Shown one piece after another: positions 26,188-34,614 of a stretch of 56,637 bases of DNA (position 1 is its first letter; every line of letters begins with the position of its first letter). The position numbers were made by a program, and so were the translations under genes. Where the stretch lies: positions 1 to 56,637 of the forward strand of contig DUDC01000229.1 of the NCBI GenBank assembly GCA_012959465.1, read 5' to 3'. The notes under the pieces are model-generated. The model searched no databases, had not been told where the DNA came from, and was given only the letters and a program-made list of their open reading frames with translations. The stretch comes from Planctomycetaceae bacterium. Its GTDB lineage: Bacteria; Planctomycetota; Planctomycetia; Pirellulales; Pirellulaceae.

Positions 26188-29100
26188 ATGAAAGATTCAA
26201 GTCTTCTGGCGGCTTTCACTTGTGTGTTGACTTTCGGGATGACGGCGAGTGGAGCTGATTGGTCAGTCTTTCGTGGAAACGCGGCGCGGACGGCCTACAG
26301 CAGCGATACTCTGGCCGACGAAGTCTCGCTTCAATGGGTCTTCCAATCGCGACATGCTCCTCAACGGGCCTGGCCACGAAGCGACCGTATGGCGTTTGAT
26401 CGTGCGTTCCAGCCTATCGTCGTTGCCGGAAAGGTGATCTTTGGCAGCTCAGTGGACGGAAAGGTCACAGCACTGGACGTTGTCACCGGGAAGATCCTTT
26501 GGACGTTCGCCACCGAAGGACCGATACGATTCGCACCGGCTGCTTGGAAAGACCAAGTGCTTGTTGCCAGCGACGATGGTTTTTTATACGCGTTGTCGTC
26601 GGCGACTGGCAATCTACTGTGGAAGCAGAGAGGCGGTCCGAACGCGGATGCGATTTTGGGCAATGAACGAATGATCTCCAAATGGCCGGCCCGCGGCGGG
26701 CCAGTTGTCGCCGACGATATCGTTTATTTTGCAGCTGGGATCTGGCCATCCGACGGGATTTTTCTCTACGCACTCGATGCCAAGTCTGGCAGTGTCGTGT
26801 GGAAAAATGATGATTCTGGCGCCATCTACATGCCACAGCCGCACGGCGGCGCAAGTGCCGAGAGTGGTGTCTCGGCACAGGGGTATCTTGTTGTCTCTGG
26901 CGACAAACTCTTTGTTCCTACCGGTCGAGCCGTGCCTGCGGCATTCGATCGAAAGACCGGTAAGTTCCTTTATTTTCATCTCCAGAAGTATGGTCATAAC
27001 GGTGGAACTCAAACGATGGCCATCGGCGATACATTCTTTAACGGCGGAATCGGCTTCAACGCCAGCAGTGGAGCAAAAGTGGCGAGTTTGGGAGGTGGCC
27101 AATTGGCCGCCACTGACGATGGATTTGTCACTGCCAATGCCGGTGTCCTCTCCACGGCCAAATGGGTTGAAGTGGAAAAGCCCGATCGGAAAGGAAAGCT
27201 TCAGAAGACCACTGTCCTTCAATCGCTACAAAATTTCAAAGGCGTTGCCACTGGCGGCGGATTGGCCTTTGCCGGAGGCAAACTTATCAGTGGTGGTAGC
27301 GGCCAGATCGATATCATTGATGTGGCGGCAAAACGTCGTGTCACCACACTCAAAGTGAAAGGCGCCGCCGAAGGTCTGGCGATCGCCGACGGTTCGTTGA
27401 TCGTCAGTACGGATCTAGGAGCGATCTATTGTTTCAACTCCGTCAAGAATGCGGCGCCGTCGCAACTGGCGGAGACGGTGGCTGCGGTGACCGACAAGGA
27501 TGCTGACAAAGACCGATTGTTTGCCGGCGCGGCCGAGGAGATCTTGGATCACGCCAAACTCAATGGCGGGTATTGCCTCGACATGGGATGCGGCGACGGC
27601 CGTCTCGCTTTGGAATTGGCGCAACGTAGCGGTTTGCGAATCGTGGCCATCGACAGCGATCCAGCCTCCGTTCAACGTGCTCGCGCCCGGCTCGATGCGG
27701 CCGGTGTGCTGGGATCCCAAGTGATGGTCCACCTCCGCGATCCCCAGAATACCCATCTGCCAAAGTACTTTGCCAACCTTATCGTATCGGGGCGCTCCAT
27801 TTCAGCGGGTAAAGCGATCACTATCACGCCGGCAGTTCGCCGCTTACAACGGCCATATGGCGGCATGGTATGTACGGGTGCCGTTGGCCAAATGGAGACC
27901 GATGTTCGCGAGAAACTCGCCGGCGCCGGCGATTGGACGCACCAGTACGCCAATGCAGGCAATACACTCAACAGTGACGATCAATTGTTGAGCGGGCGTC
28001 TGGGCATGCTCTGGTTTCGCGATGTTGCTTTCGACGTGCCTCAGCGACATGGACGGGCTCCGGCGCCACTTTTCTCTGACGGCCGCCTCATTCACGAAGG
28101 CATCAATGGACTTGTTTGCATTGACGCGTATAACGGACACGAGTTGTGGCGGTACGATATCCCCGGGGTGCTAAAGGCATACAACGGCGATGAGTTGATG
28201 GGGGTCGCCGGCACTGGAGGAAATCTCTGCCTGCACGATGGAAGTGTATTCCTGCGTGATCGCCACCGTTGTCTGAAAATCGACGCCGCCAGTGGCGTGC
28301 TGGTAAACGAGTTCGAGACGCCCGTCACGGTCGACGGCAAGCCAGGTATGTGGGGCTACATCGCCTGTGTCGATGGAACACTGTTTGGCTCGGTCGCTGA
28401 TAATAGCCATGTGGTTACGTATCGATATCGCGCCACGACAGGTGATATGAAAAGCCTGCTTACCGAATCAAAGTCGTTATTTGCCCTGGACGCCACGACC
28501 GGCCAGTTGAAATGGCGTTACGACGCCGAAGAATCGATCCGTCACAACGCCATCGCGATTGACGATGGACATGTGTTCTTGATCGATCGCAAACAAGCCG
28601 TGTTTGATCGAGTCAAGAAGCCCAAAGAAAAAGACCACCCCGCCGGCGTCCTGCTGGCACTTGACGCCAAGAGTGGAGAACAGGCGTGGAAGATCACCGA
28701 TGATATTTATGGGACCGCGCTGGCAGTTAGCGGTCGGCATCATACCTTGCTAATGAGCTATCAACCAACGAGCTTTCGCCTGGATTCCGAAGTCGGCGGA
28801 CGACTTGGTGTCTTCAATTCCCTCGATGGAAAGCTGCTGTGGGAAGTGAAGGCCAACTATGAATCCCGGCCGATGATCAACGACCGGACGATTTACGCGC
28901 AGGGTGGTTCGTGGGACCTGCTCAGCGGTGAACCTAAGTCATTTCCGTTTAAACGATCCTACGGTTGTGGCATTCTGGTGGGAGCCCGAGATCTCATGCT
29001 ATTCCGCAGCGCCACTCTGGGTTATTTCGACTTTACGGGCGAACAAAAAACTGAGAACTACGGCGGCATTCGACCAGGGTGCTGGGTAAATGCCCTTCCG

Positions 29101-29211
29101 GCTGGCGGCATTGTCCTGGTCCCAGACGCCTCCGCAGGATGTCGCTGCAGCTACCTAAACAAATCATGGATGGCGCTGGAGCCAAATGTAGCGCCAGCGG
29201 TCGAACAATGA
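26188..29211 (+). CDS. secreted PQQ-type beta-propeller protein with internal methyltransferase-like domain
   Basis: 1007 residues from ATG 26188, which gives a proper signal peptide (MKDSSLLAAFTCVLTFGM, cleaved near ASGA-DW); an upstream start at 26116 adds 24 unrelated residues. Residues about 25-430 are propeller repeats with tryptophan-docking motifs (GKILWTFATEG, GNLLWKQ, GSVVWKN). Residues about 440-590 form a class I SAM-methyltransferase-like fold: DMGCGDG at 465-471, the acidic end of strand 2 (IVAIDSD), and RPYGGMVCTG. From about 600 propeller repeats resume (GHELWRYD, GQLKWRYD, GEQAWKI). Its function is unknown. A SAM fold in an exported protein is unexpected, since SAM is cytoplasmic. 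Confidence 0.85.
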   Translation: MKDSSLLAAFTCVLTFGMTASGADWSVFRGNAARTAYSSDTLADEVSLQWVFQSRHAPQRAWPRSDRMAFDRAFQPIVVAGKVIFGSSVDGKVTALDVVTGKILWTFATEGPIRFAPAAWKDQVLVASDDGFLYALSSATGNLLWKQRGGPNADAILGNERMISKWPARGGPVVADDIVYFAAGIWPSDGIFLYALDAKSGSVVWKNDDSGAIYMPQPHGGASAESGVSAQGYLVVSGDKLFVPTGRAVPAAFDRKTGKFLYFHLQKYGHNGGTQTMAIGDTFFNGGIGFNASSGAKVASLGGGQLAATDDGFVTANAGVLSTAKWVEVEKPDRKGKLQKTTVLQSLQNFKGVATGGGLAFAGGKLISGGSGQIDIIDVAAKRRVTTLKVKGAAEGLAIADGSLIVSTDLGAIYCFNSVKNAAPSQLAETVAAVTDKDADKDRLFAGAAEEILDHAKLNGGYCLDMGCGDGRLALELAQRSGLRIVAIDSDPASVQRARARLDAAGVLGSQVMVHLRDPQNTHLPKYFANLIVSGRSISAGKAITITPAVRRLQRPYGGMVCTGAVGQMETDVREKLAGAGDWTHQYANAGNTLNSDDQLLSGRLGMLWFRDVAFDVPQRHGRAPAPLFSDGRLIHEGINGLVCIDAYNGHELWRYDIPGVLKAYNGDELMGVAGTGGNLCLHDGSVFLRDRHRCLKIDAASGVLVNEFETPVTVDGKPGMWGYIACVDGTLFGSVADNSHVVTYRYRATTGDMKSLLTESKSLFALDATTGQLKWRYDAEESIRHNAIAIDDGHVFLIDRKQAVFDRVKKPKEKDHPAGVLLALDAKSGEQAWKITDDIYGTALAVSGRHHTLLMSYQPTSFRLDSEVGGRLGVFNSLDGKLLWEVKANYESRPMINDRTIYAQGGSWDLLSGEPKSFPFKRSYGCGILVGARDLMLFRSATLGYFDFTGEQKTENYGGIRPGCWVNALPAGGIVLVPDASAGCRCSYLNKSWMALEPNVAPAVEQ

Positions 29212-29231
29212 CATCTTGTCATCGTTACGAT

Positions 29232-29438
29232 CTACTTCGCAAGAAACGAGATCTTGACGACCTTGCCGCTTTTTAACTCGACGATCTTTGGATCGGTGCG
29301 TTGGCGAGGTGTGGTGGGATTTGGATGACCTTGGAGGACGTAGCGTCCGGCCGCCACATCGCTGATCTCCTGTTTGAAGTCTCGCACCCGCAGTTTCCGT
29401 CATTGTTTAACATCTTGACGAGCCAGAAATACAAGCAC
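29232..29438 (-). pseudogene. remnant of a small secreted/regulatory-domain protein
   Basis: Read on the minus strand in one frame, a hydrophobic start (VLVFLARQDVKQ, GTG at 29438) meets a TGA at 29400-29402. The frame then continues with protein-like sequence RKLRVRDFKQEISDVAAGRY, then VLQGHPNPTTPRQRTDPKI and VELKSGKVVKISFLAK, ending at TAG 29232-29234. The second part resembles the tail of carboxypeptidase-regulatory-like proteins. No good start exists for it. I read this as a truncated leftover lying between two genes. The first part overlaps a short element shared with 34586-34614. Confidence 0.5.
29395..29422. repeat. short element shared with 34586-34614
   Basis: On the minus strand, CGTCAAGATGTTAAACAATG then ACGGAA here, against TTGTCAAGATGTTGAAGGAA then TGACGGAA at 34586-34614. 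The two stretches of about 28 nt differ at only a few positions and are otherwise in unrelated surroundings. Confidence 0.55.
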
Positions 29439-29450
29439 GAAAAAGAGAGC

Positions 29451-30074
29451 TTAATTGTCGTCCTGGCAAACGAATCGAGCCATCACGATGTCATCAACAT
29501 ACCGTCCCGGCCCTAACTTCACGTCCTTGATCCGTCGACCCTCTTCGACAAATCCGAACCTACGATAGAGCTTGATAGCACGACAATTCGTAGCAAATAC
29601 AGAGAGCGACAATTTTTCGATCGTGGGATTCGACAGGCCCCAATCGACAAGAGTCTGCAGCATGACGCTACCTATTCCCATACCTTGGAATTCGGCATGC
29701 ACCGCGATACTGAAGGTTCCCTGGTGGGAAACTCGCCGCCGACCGCCGCATTGAAAGTTCAGCAGACCGACTAACGTATTGTCAACCTCGGCTAACAACA
29801 TCAGGCTGCCGGAAGAATCACGGTGCTTGCGGATCCATTTTCTTGCTCGCTTCTCGGTCAAATCAAATTCGTCGGCCTGAGTGACAAAGAACTCACTCGT
29901 GAGCCAAATCGCCTTACAACAATCGACCAGCGCCGGAGCATCATCGAGAGAAGCGGATCGCAATACAACGCGGGTGCCGTCTTGCGTCTCGAAGTGGTGA
30001 GGAGGAATAGTGCCCATTGGAAGCGACTTTCTCGCCAATGCATCAGGACGGCAATTCTTAAGATCCACAGACAC
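29451..30074 (-). CDS. GNAT family N-acetyltransferase
   Basis: 207 residues from GTG 30074; an internal ATG at 30017 would give 188 residues and starts nearer the domain (GTIPPHHFETQDGTRVVLR). The acetyl-CoA loop is HAEFQGMGIGSVM, with QGMGIG at 130-135. The last third (LSLSVFATNCRAIKLYRRFGF) is the standard GNAT motif B with the Asn-Ala-Lys-Tyr helix. Such proteins acetylate an amine on a small molecule or protein N-terminus; the substrate is unknown. It begins 11 bp after the DUF1501 gene upstream on the same strand, so the two are probably co-transcribed. Cytoplasmic. Confidence 0.92.
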   Translation of the reverse strand: MSVDLKNCRPDALARKSLPMGTIPPHHFETQDGTRVVLRSASLDDAPALVDCCKAIWLTSEFFVTQADEFDLTEKRARKWIRKHRDSSGSLMLLAEVDNTLVGLLNFQCGGRRRVSHQGTFSIAVHAEFQGMGIGSVMLQTLVDWGLSNPTIEKLSLSVFATNCRAIKLYRRFGFVEEGRRIKDVKLGPGRYVDDIVMARFVCQDDN

Positions 30075-30085
30075 GACGCCCGTCG

Positions 30086-31456
30086 CTACAGTTCGACGAT
30101 CGGGCGGCCCTTATCCAAAATATAGACGGGCCGACCGTTGAAGTCGTTTAGTTTTTGTTGGTAGTCGACGCCGAGATGACGATAGACGGTTGCCAACAAG
30201 TCTTGCGGCGTATACGGCTTCTCGACCGGATACTCGGCTTTACTGTTGGTTGCCCCGATCACTTGCCCCATCCGTAGTCCACCACCCGACACAACGGCGG
30301 AATAGGCCTGCGGCCAATGATCACGACCGGTTCCGTTGGCATTGTTACTAAGTCGAGGCGTCCGGCCGAATTCGCCGACAACAACGACCAGAATCTTCTT
30401 CTCCAGTCCTCGTTGGTGAATATCGTCAATCAATGTCGCCAAGGCCTGGTCCATGAACGGGAGACGCACTCGCATGTACTTCCCAAAATGGCCGGGTCGC
30501 CCGGCGTTCATGATGTGGTCGTCCCAGTTCGTGAATTCAGGACCGTTCTTGGGCGTGTTAAAGTATATATTGACGACAGCCGCCCCGGCTGCCGCCAAGC
30601 GCCGAGCAAGCAAACATCCCTGGCCCCAGAGATTGCGGCCATACCGGTCTCTCAACTGGTCACTCTCCTGGCTGATATCAAACGCCTTGGCAACTTGTGG
30701 ACTGGTCAGCATCTGCCAGGCGCGCTGTTGAAACTTGTCGGCCGCATGAAGATCACCCGCTGCATCGATATCTCGCCGCATCCGATCGAACTTCTGCAGC
30801 AGTTCACGACGGCCCTTCAGCACCTCCCGGCCTACGGAAAGTTGAGCCTGCGGTGGTTTGTATGTCTTCAGCGATGGATCGCCAGTCTCCAACGCTACGT
30901 GGTGCGTTCCAAGATAGGCCGGGCGAGTCATGTACGGTTTCTGGGGAATCGCGATGTATGGCGGAATAGCGTTGTCGCCCATACCGCGCTGACGACTTGT
31001 CACCGAACCAAAGTCGGGATGGTCACTTTTGGACTGCGACGTCGGATCTAATTTCGCAGGGCGTTTCCCTGTCAAGACGATGATGCCACCATCGCTGTGA
31101 ATGCCAACGTCGTGGTGCAGTGATCGAATGATCGAGAACTTATCAGCCAACTTGGCCTGTAAGGGAAACAACTCACAAATGTCCATTCCACGGACATTCG
31201 TCGAGATCGGTTGAAAGATGCTGCGATAGGACGTCGGGGCGTCCGGTTTGAGGTCGTACGTCTCCAACTGCGAGGCGCCACCATGCTGATAGAGCATGAT
31301 CACGGCGGTACCTGGACTGGCGGCTGATTGGCTCGAATCCTGAGCCGCCAAAATCTGAGGTAGGGCAAGACCGCCACTCAGCAAGGATCCAATTTGCATG
31401 AAATCCCGCCGTGAAACTCGACCATGTTGATAGTCCCGCATCCACGACTCCCGCAT
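30086..31456 (-). CDS. DUF1501 protein, GRDHW type, lone gene (minus strand)
   Basis: 456 residues. Leader VSRRDFMQIGSLLSGGL (RR at 16-17). Motifs: LYQHGGASQLETYDLKP, RDRYGRNLWGQGCLLARR, NWDDHIMNAG, VVGEFGRTP and GRDHWPQAY, then SGGG instead of the usual AGGG. The gene has no DUF1549/1553 neighbour. It runs divergently from another lone DUF1501 gene at 31711, with a 254-bp gap containing a GCTAGC element and a hairpin. A GNAT gene follows downstream. Confidence 0.9.
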   Translation of the reverse strand: MRESWMRDYQHGRVSRRDFMQIGSLLSGGLALPQILAAQDSSQSAASPGTAVIMLYQHGGASQLETYDLKPDAPTSYRSIFQPISTNVRGMDICELFPLQAKLADKFSIIRSLHHDVGIHSDGGIIVLTGKRPAKLDPTSQSKSDHPDFGSVTSRQRGMGDNAIPPYIAIPQKPYMTRPAYLGTHHVALETGDPSLKTYKPPQAQLSVGREVLKGRRELLQKFDRMRRDIDAAGDLHAADKFQQRAWQMLTSPQVAKAFDISQESDQLRDRYGRNLWGQGCLLARRLAAAGAAVVNIYFNTPKNGPEFTNWDDHIMNAGRPGHFGKYMRVRLPFMDQALATLIDDIHQRGLEKKILVVVVGEFGRTPRLSNNANGTGRDHWPQAYSAVVSGGGLRMGQVIGATNSKAEYPVEKPYTPQDLLATVYRHLGVDYQQKLNDFNGRPVYILDKGRPIVEL

Positions 31457-31539
31457 ACTGAGGTGCAGTCAAATCACTCGACATTGTAACACCTGTCCAC
31501 CAAAATAACGAACCCGATCCGCCGTGTCACCGATTGAAT

Positions 31540-31565
31540 GAGCCGATGGCGCTAGCCTCGGGTTT
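31540..31565. repeat. single GCTAGC-centred REP-like element
   Basis: GAGCCGATGGCGCTAGCC followed by TCGGGTTT, core 31551-31556. It lies in the divergent gap between two lone DUF1501 genes, the only copy here that lies between two gene starts rather than next to a gene end. Confidence 0.7.
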
Positions 31566-31588
31566 TTCAGGATCACGGTTCACACAAC

Positions 31589-31607
31589 GCACTGGCGAAG
31601 CCAGTGC
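31589..31607. repeat. perfect 8-bp hairpin GCACTGGC-GAA-GCCAGTGC
   Basis: Inverted arms at 31589-31596 and 31600-31607 with a 3-nt loop, flanked by CACACAAC and CACACA. No T-run follows, so it is not a typical intrinsic terminator. It sits 24 bp from the GCTAGC element in the same divergent gap. Confidence 0.6.
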
Positions 31608-31710
31608 CACACACTGATCAGTAGACACGGATCCTTATTGTTTGTGCTGGCCGTTGCTGAGACAATAGATCCATCGTCCGACTTGTTTCCTCGGCTAAAT
31701 TTCTGTTGCG

Positions 31711-33108
31711 ATGCAATCACCGCCAGCAACTCTATCCCGACGAGAATTACTCCGCATTGGCTTGGGCGGGTTTTCGGCGTTGTCGTTACCGGCATTGCTG
31801 CGACAGCGAACGCTGGCCGCTGCGACTGGATTGGAGCGTTCGAAGACGGCGATCATTTTGGTCTGGTTGCCCGGTGGCCATAGTCATCTTGAAACGTATG
31901 ACCCCAAGCCAGAATCCTCATCCGAATTCTGTGGACCATACGGCCCAATCGATACGGTCGTTCCGGGCATACAGATTTCTGAATTGCTACCGCACCACGC
32001 TAAAGTTGCCGACCGATTCAATCTACTTCGGTCGATGGTCCATACCGGATTCTGTCATCAACAGGGGACACACCAACTGCTGACCGGTTTCCCCGAACGA
32101 GTGCTCCGTCGTAAACCGCTGTATCCAGATCTTTTTTCAGTCACACATAAACTGCGTTATGACAGCAAGAGTCGGATCCCAAACTACGTGGGAGTTGGTC
32201 CGGTGAATTTCCTCGGACCATCTTATCTCGGCAATGCCTACGATGTATTTGCAGTTACTGGCGACCCGAATTCAGAATCGTTCAACGTGCCAAACATCGG
32301 CGCAGTTGACGTTTCTTCCCGAGCCAAGCTCAGCCGTCGAATCGATCTGCGCCGGCAACTGGACCGACTGAAGGCTACTGCGGATTACCTGAGTAAAATG
32401 GATTCGCTGGACACCTTTGAGCAACAGGCGTTCAATGTGCTGACAGGAAGCGAGGCAACACGAGCATTCGACATCCGAAAGGAAGACGACGCGACCCGTG
32501 AACGGTATGGTCGAAATCGGTGGGGACAGCAATTACTGCTGGCCCGCAGGTTGGTCGAGTCAGGTGTGGATTTGGTGACGGCTCAGTTCAGTGGCGACTT
32601 GTGTGGCGGTGTTGGCAACTGGGACGATCACGCTGTGAACGCTAACTGCTTCGAAGCGATCAAGTACCGTCTGCAATTCATGGACCAGGCGGTAGCCGCA
32701 TTGATCGAGGATGTCTACGATCGCGGGTTGGATCAACGTGTCTTGATCGTGGTAACGGGTGAGTTTGGACGCACGCCACGGATCAGGTACCAAAAAAGTA
32801 CCGGAAAACGCATTGGTAGTGCACCTGCAGGCACAACACAGCCAGGACGTGACCACTGGCCACGAGCTACGTCGATCCTTTTTTCCGGAGGTGGGATGCG
32901 AACGGGCCAGATAATTGGCCGTACCGACGTTCGGGGCGAAGATGCGGTGGACCGTATTGTCGGCCGTTCTGATTTTCTCGCTACACTCTATCACCATCTA
33001 GGCGTCGATCTTGAGAACACCGAGTTCCCCGACTACTCCGGTCGGCCGGTGCCAGTGATGCTCGGTGAGGGGAAGCCGATCAGCGAACTCTGCTCGACAA
33101 GGCAGTGA
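31711..33108 (+). CDS. DUF1501 protein, GRDHW type, lone gene (plus strand)
   Basis: 465 residues. Leader LSRRELLRIGLGGFSAL (RR at 10-11). Motifs: VWLPGGHSHLETYDPKP, RERYGRNRWGQQLLLARR, NWDDHAVNAN, VTGEFGRTP, GRDHWPRAT, and SGGG in place of AGGG. The SGGG variant and the RNxWGQ block are shared with the divergent gene at 30086, so the two look more closely related to each other than to the cassette copies. No cytochrome partner lies beside it. Confidence 0.9.
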   Translation: MQSPPATLSRRELLRIGLGGFSALSLPALLRQRTLAAATGLERSKTAIILVWLPGGHSHLETYDPKPESSSEFCGPYGPIDTVVPGIQISELLPHHAKVADRFNLLRSMVHTGFCHQQGTHQLLTGFPERVLRRKPLYPDLFSVTHKLRYDSKSRIPNYVGVGPVNFLGPSYLGNAYDVFAVTGDPNSESFNVPNIGAVDVSSRAKLSRRIDLRRQLDRLKATADYLSKMDSLDTFEQQAFNVLTGSEATRAFDIRKEDDATRERYGRNRWGQQLLLARRLVESGVDLVTAQFSGDLCGGVGNWDDHAVNANCFEAIKYRLQFMDQAVAALIEDVYDRGLDQRVLIVVTGEFGRTPRIRYQKSTGKRIGSAPAGTTQPGRDHWPRATSILFSGGGMRTGQIIGRTDVRGEDAVDRIVGRSDFLATLYHHLGVDLENTEFPDYSGRPVPVMLGEGKPISELCSTRQ

Positions 33109-33130
33109 AGGTCCACGGATTTCCTCGGAG

Positions 33131-33186
33131 ATTTGTCATTAGTTATTTGTCAATTCTCATTTGTCAAGGAAAGAAGCTGCGCGTTG
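33131..33186. repeat. dispersed repeat, copy 2 (ATTTGTCATTAG family)
   Basis: ATTTGTCATTAGTTATTTGT, then CAATTCTCATTTGTCAAGG, ending AAGCTGCGCGTTG. It corresponds to 25885-25940 in the same orientation and, as there, follows a DUF1501 gene, within about 25 bp here. Confidence 0.75.
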
Positions 33187-33276
33187 GGATGCTCGGATCA
33201 AACAGCCATGTCGCATTCCAATCGTGGTGCAGTGAGCTGGCCCAGTGCCGGTGCAACTAGGTTTGAAAACTACATC

Positions 33277-33280
33277 GGAG
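33277..33280 (+). promoter_or_regulatory. ribosome binding site deciding TTG start at 33288
   Basis: GGAG followed by AAGACGA (7 nt) and TTG. It supports an unusual TTG start for the metallophosphoesterase gene; no ATG or GTG lies nearby in frame. Confidence 0.55.
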
Positions 33281-33287
33281 AAGACGA

Positions 33288-34202
33288 TTGTCCAACCAGC
33301 TAGTCCGCACGCTCTACAGCGGCCCACTCGACATCGTGGGTGACGTGCACGGAGAAATCGGCAGTCTGCAGTCGCTGATTCGTCACCTCGGATATCAAGT
33401 CGACGGCACGCACCCGGATGGACGACGGCTGGTATTCGTCGGGGATCTCACCGACCGAGGTCCGGATAGCATAGCCGTGATCGACCTGGTGCAGAGTCTC
33501 ATTGATTCAGACCGAGCTCAATGTGTTCTTGGCAACCACGACCTGAATATTCTGCTCAACCACCGGAAGCACGAAAACAAGTGGTTTTTTGGCGAGCACT
33601 TTCTGGACGAGGACCACGAGATCGTGCCTCAAGTGCTGGCAGATGAATCTACCCGCCCGCGGATCTGTAATTTCTTCCGTACGCTACCACTGGCCTTAGA
33701 GCGTCCGGATCTTCGAGTCATTCATGCCTGTTGGAACCAAGAGATGATCGATGCGGCGCGGGCCACCAATGATGTGATCGATCTATACGAGACACATCAG
33801 GCCAGAATTAACGAGCGGATCATCGATCGAAGCCTCGACAATATTGATCGAGGCCTCCTCCACCAAAATGACAATCCGGTCAAGTTCTTGACTTCGGGCC
33901 CGGAGGAACGCTCCGACGGACCGACCAGATCGGGCGGAAAGATCCGACATGAGCGTCGCGTCAAATGGTGGAACGAATACCAGGGCGTACTCTGTTTGTT
34001 CGGCCACTATTCGATCCGCGACCGCGACCGAGGCAACCGCTCATCTTTTTGCGTCGATTTTGGAATTGGTAAACGCTGGACGGAGCGAAAATCGGGAAAA
34101 ACTACGGCCTTCTCCTCGAGGCTCGCCGCTTTCAGGTTCCCCGAACGGTTGGTTGCCTTCGATGACGGCAGTGAACAGTTGTCTGATTTGCTGCTAAGTT
34201 AG
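33288..34202 (+). CDS. metallophosphoesterase, PrpE/ApaH-like
   Basis: 304 residues, TTG start with GGAG at ideal spacing. It has the full calcineurin-like set: GDVHG at 18-22, GDLTDRG at 52-58, GNHD at 82-85, His in VIHACW (about 147) and FGHYS near residue 243. These bind two metal ions. The GDLTDRGPDS form resembles the diadenosine tetraphosphatase/PrpE and protein-phosphatase branch. Likely a cytoplasmic hydrolase of a nucleotide or phosphoprotein; the exact substrate is unknown. It stands alone between a DUF1501 gene and a broken serine-hydrolase gene. Confidence 0.9.
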   Translation: MSNQLVRTLYSGPLDIVGDVHGEIGSLQSLIRHLGYQVDGTHPDGRRLVFVGDLTDRGPDSIAVIDLVQSLIDSDRAQCVLGNHDLNILLNHRKHENKWFFGEHFLDEDHEIVPQVLADESTRPRICNFFRTLPLALERPDLRVIHACWNQEMIDAARATNDVIDLYETHQARINERIIDRSLDNIDRGLLHQNDNPVKFLTSGPEERSDGPTRSGGKIRHERRVKWWNEYQGVLCLFGHYSIRDRDRGNRSSFCVDFGIGKRWTERKSGKTTAFSSRLAAFRFPERLVAFDDGSEQLSDLLLS

Positions 34203-34255
34203 ATGGCCAACGATCCGCGTGGTCTGTTTGTAAAATACTCAGCGTAAGATCCAAG

Positions 34256-34529
34256 ATGAAACCCAACTACGCCATCGCTCTCTTTCTGTTGGCCCTCCCT
34301 ACACAATGGATGGTTGCCGACGACGAGCTACTGAAGAAGATGACTCCGTTCATGGATGGCGCACTGGGAAGTGCCCAGTCTGGCCATCGCGGTCGTCAAG
34401 GATGGTCAAGTGGTATTGTCGCAAGGATTCGGAGTTCGACAAATTGGCTCGGGCAAGCAGGTTGACGAGGCGACGCTCTTCAATTTTGCCTTCTGTGCAA
34501 AGTCGTTTACCGCCGCGTCTTGTCGTTAG
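34256..34529 (+). pseudogene. degraded serine hydrolase (class C beta-lactamase-like) fragment
   Basis: Starts well, with a signal peptide (MKPNYAIALFLLALPTQ) and [16 protein letters not shown]. The frame shifts by one near 34365-34371, after which the next frame reads [20 protein letters not shown], then [32 protein letters not shown] and TAG (34527-34529). This is the N-terminus of the serine beta-lactamase-like family. Where the family has the SxxK nucleophile motif, this copy has FCAK, so the serine is lost as well. Only about 90 of the expected 350 or more residues remain. Clearly dead. Confidence 0.8.
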
Positions 34530-34548
34530 CATCGCGTGATGTTTCAAG

Positions 34549-34583
34549 AACCCGAGGCTAGCGCCTGCGGCTCAAATCCTCAG
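34549..34583. repeat. single GCTAGC-centred REP-like element
   Basis: AACCCGAGGCTAGCGCC followed by TGCGGCTCAAATCCTCAG, core 34557-34562. It is nearly identical to the right arm of the doublet at 52-85, including the flanking AATCCTCA. It lies between the dead hydrolase gene and the NHL gene 3' end. Confidence 0.75.
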
Positions 34584-34585
34584 TG

Positions 34586-34614
34586 TTCCGTCATTCCTTC
34601 AACATCTTGACAAG
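34586..34614. repeat. short element shared with 29395-29422
   Basis: On the minus strand CTTGTCAAGATGTTGAAGGA then ATGACGGAA, directly after the NHL gene stop and directly before the GCTAGC element. It may be one composite element with the latter. Confidence 0.5.

Noticed and set aside
30317-31051. 244-codon plus-strand frame opposite the lone DUF1501 gene
   Set aside because: It is a shadow of the minus-strand gene, which has all DUF1501 motifs.
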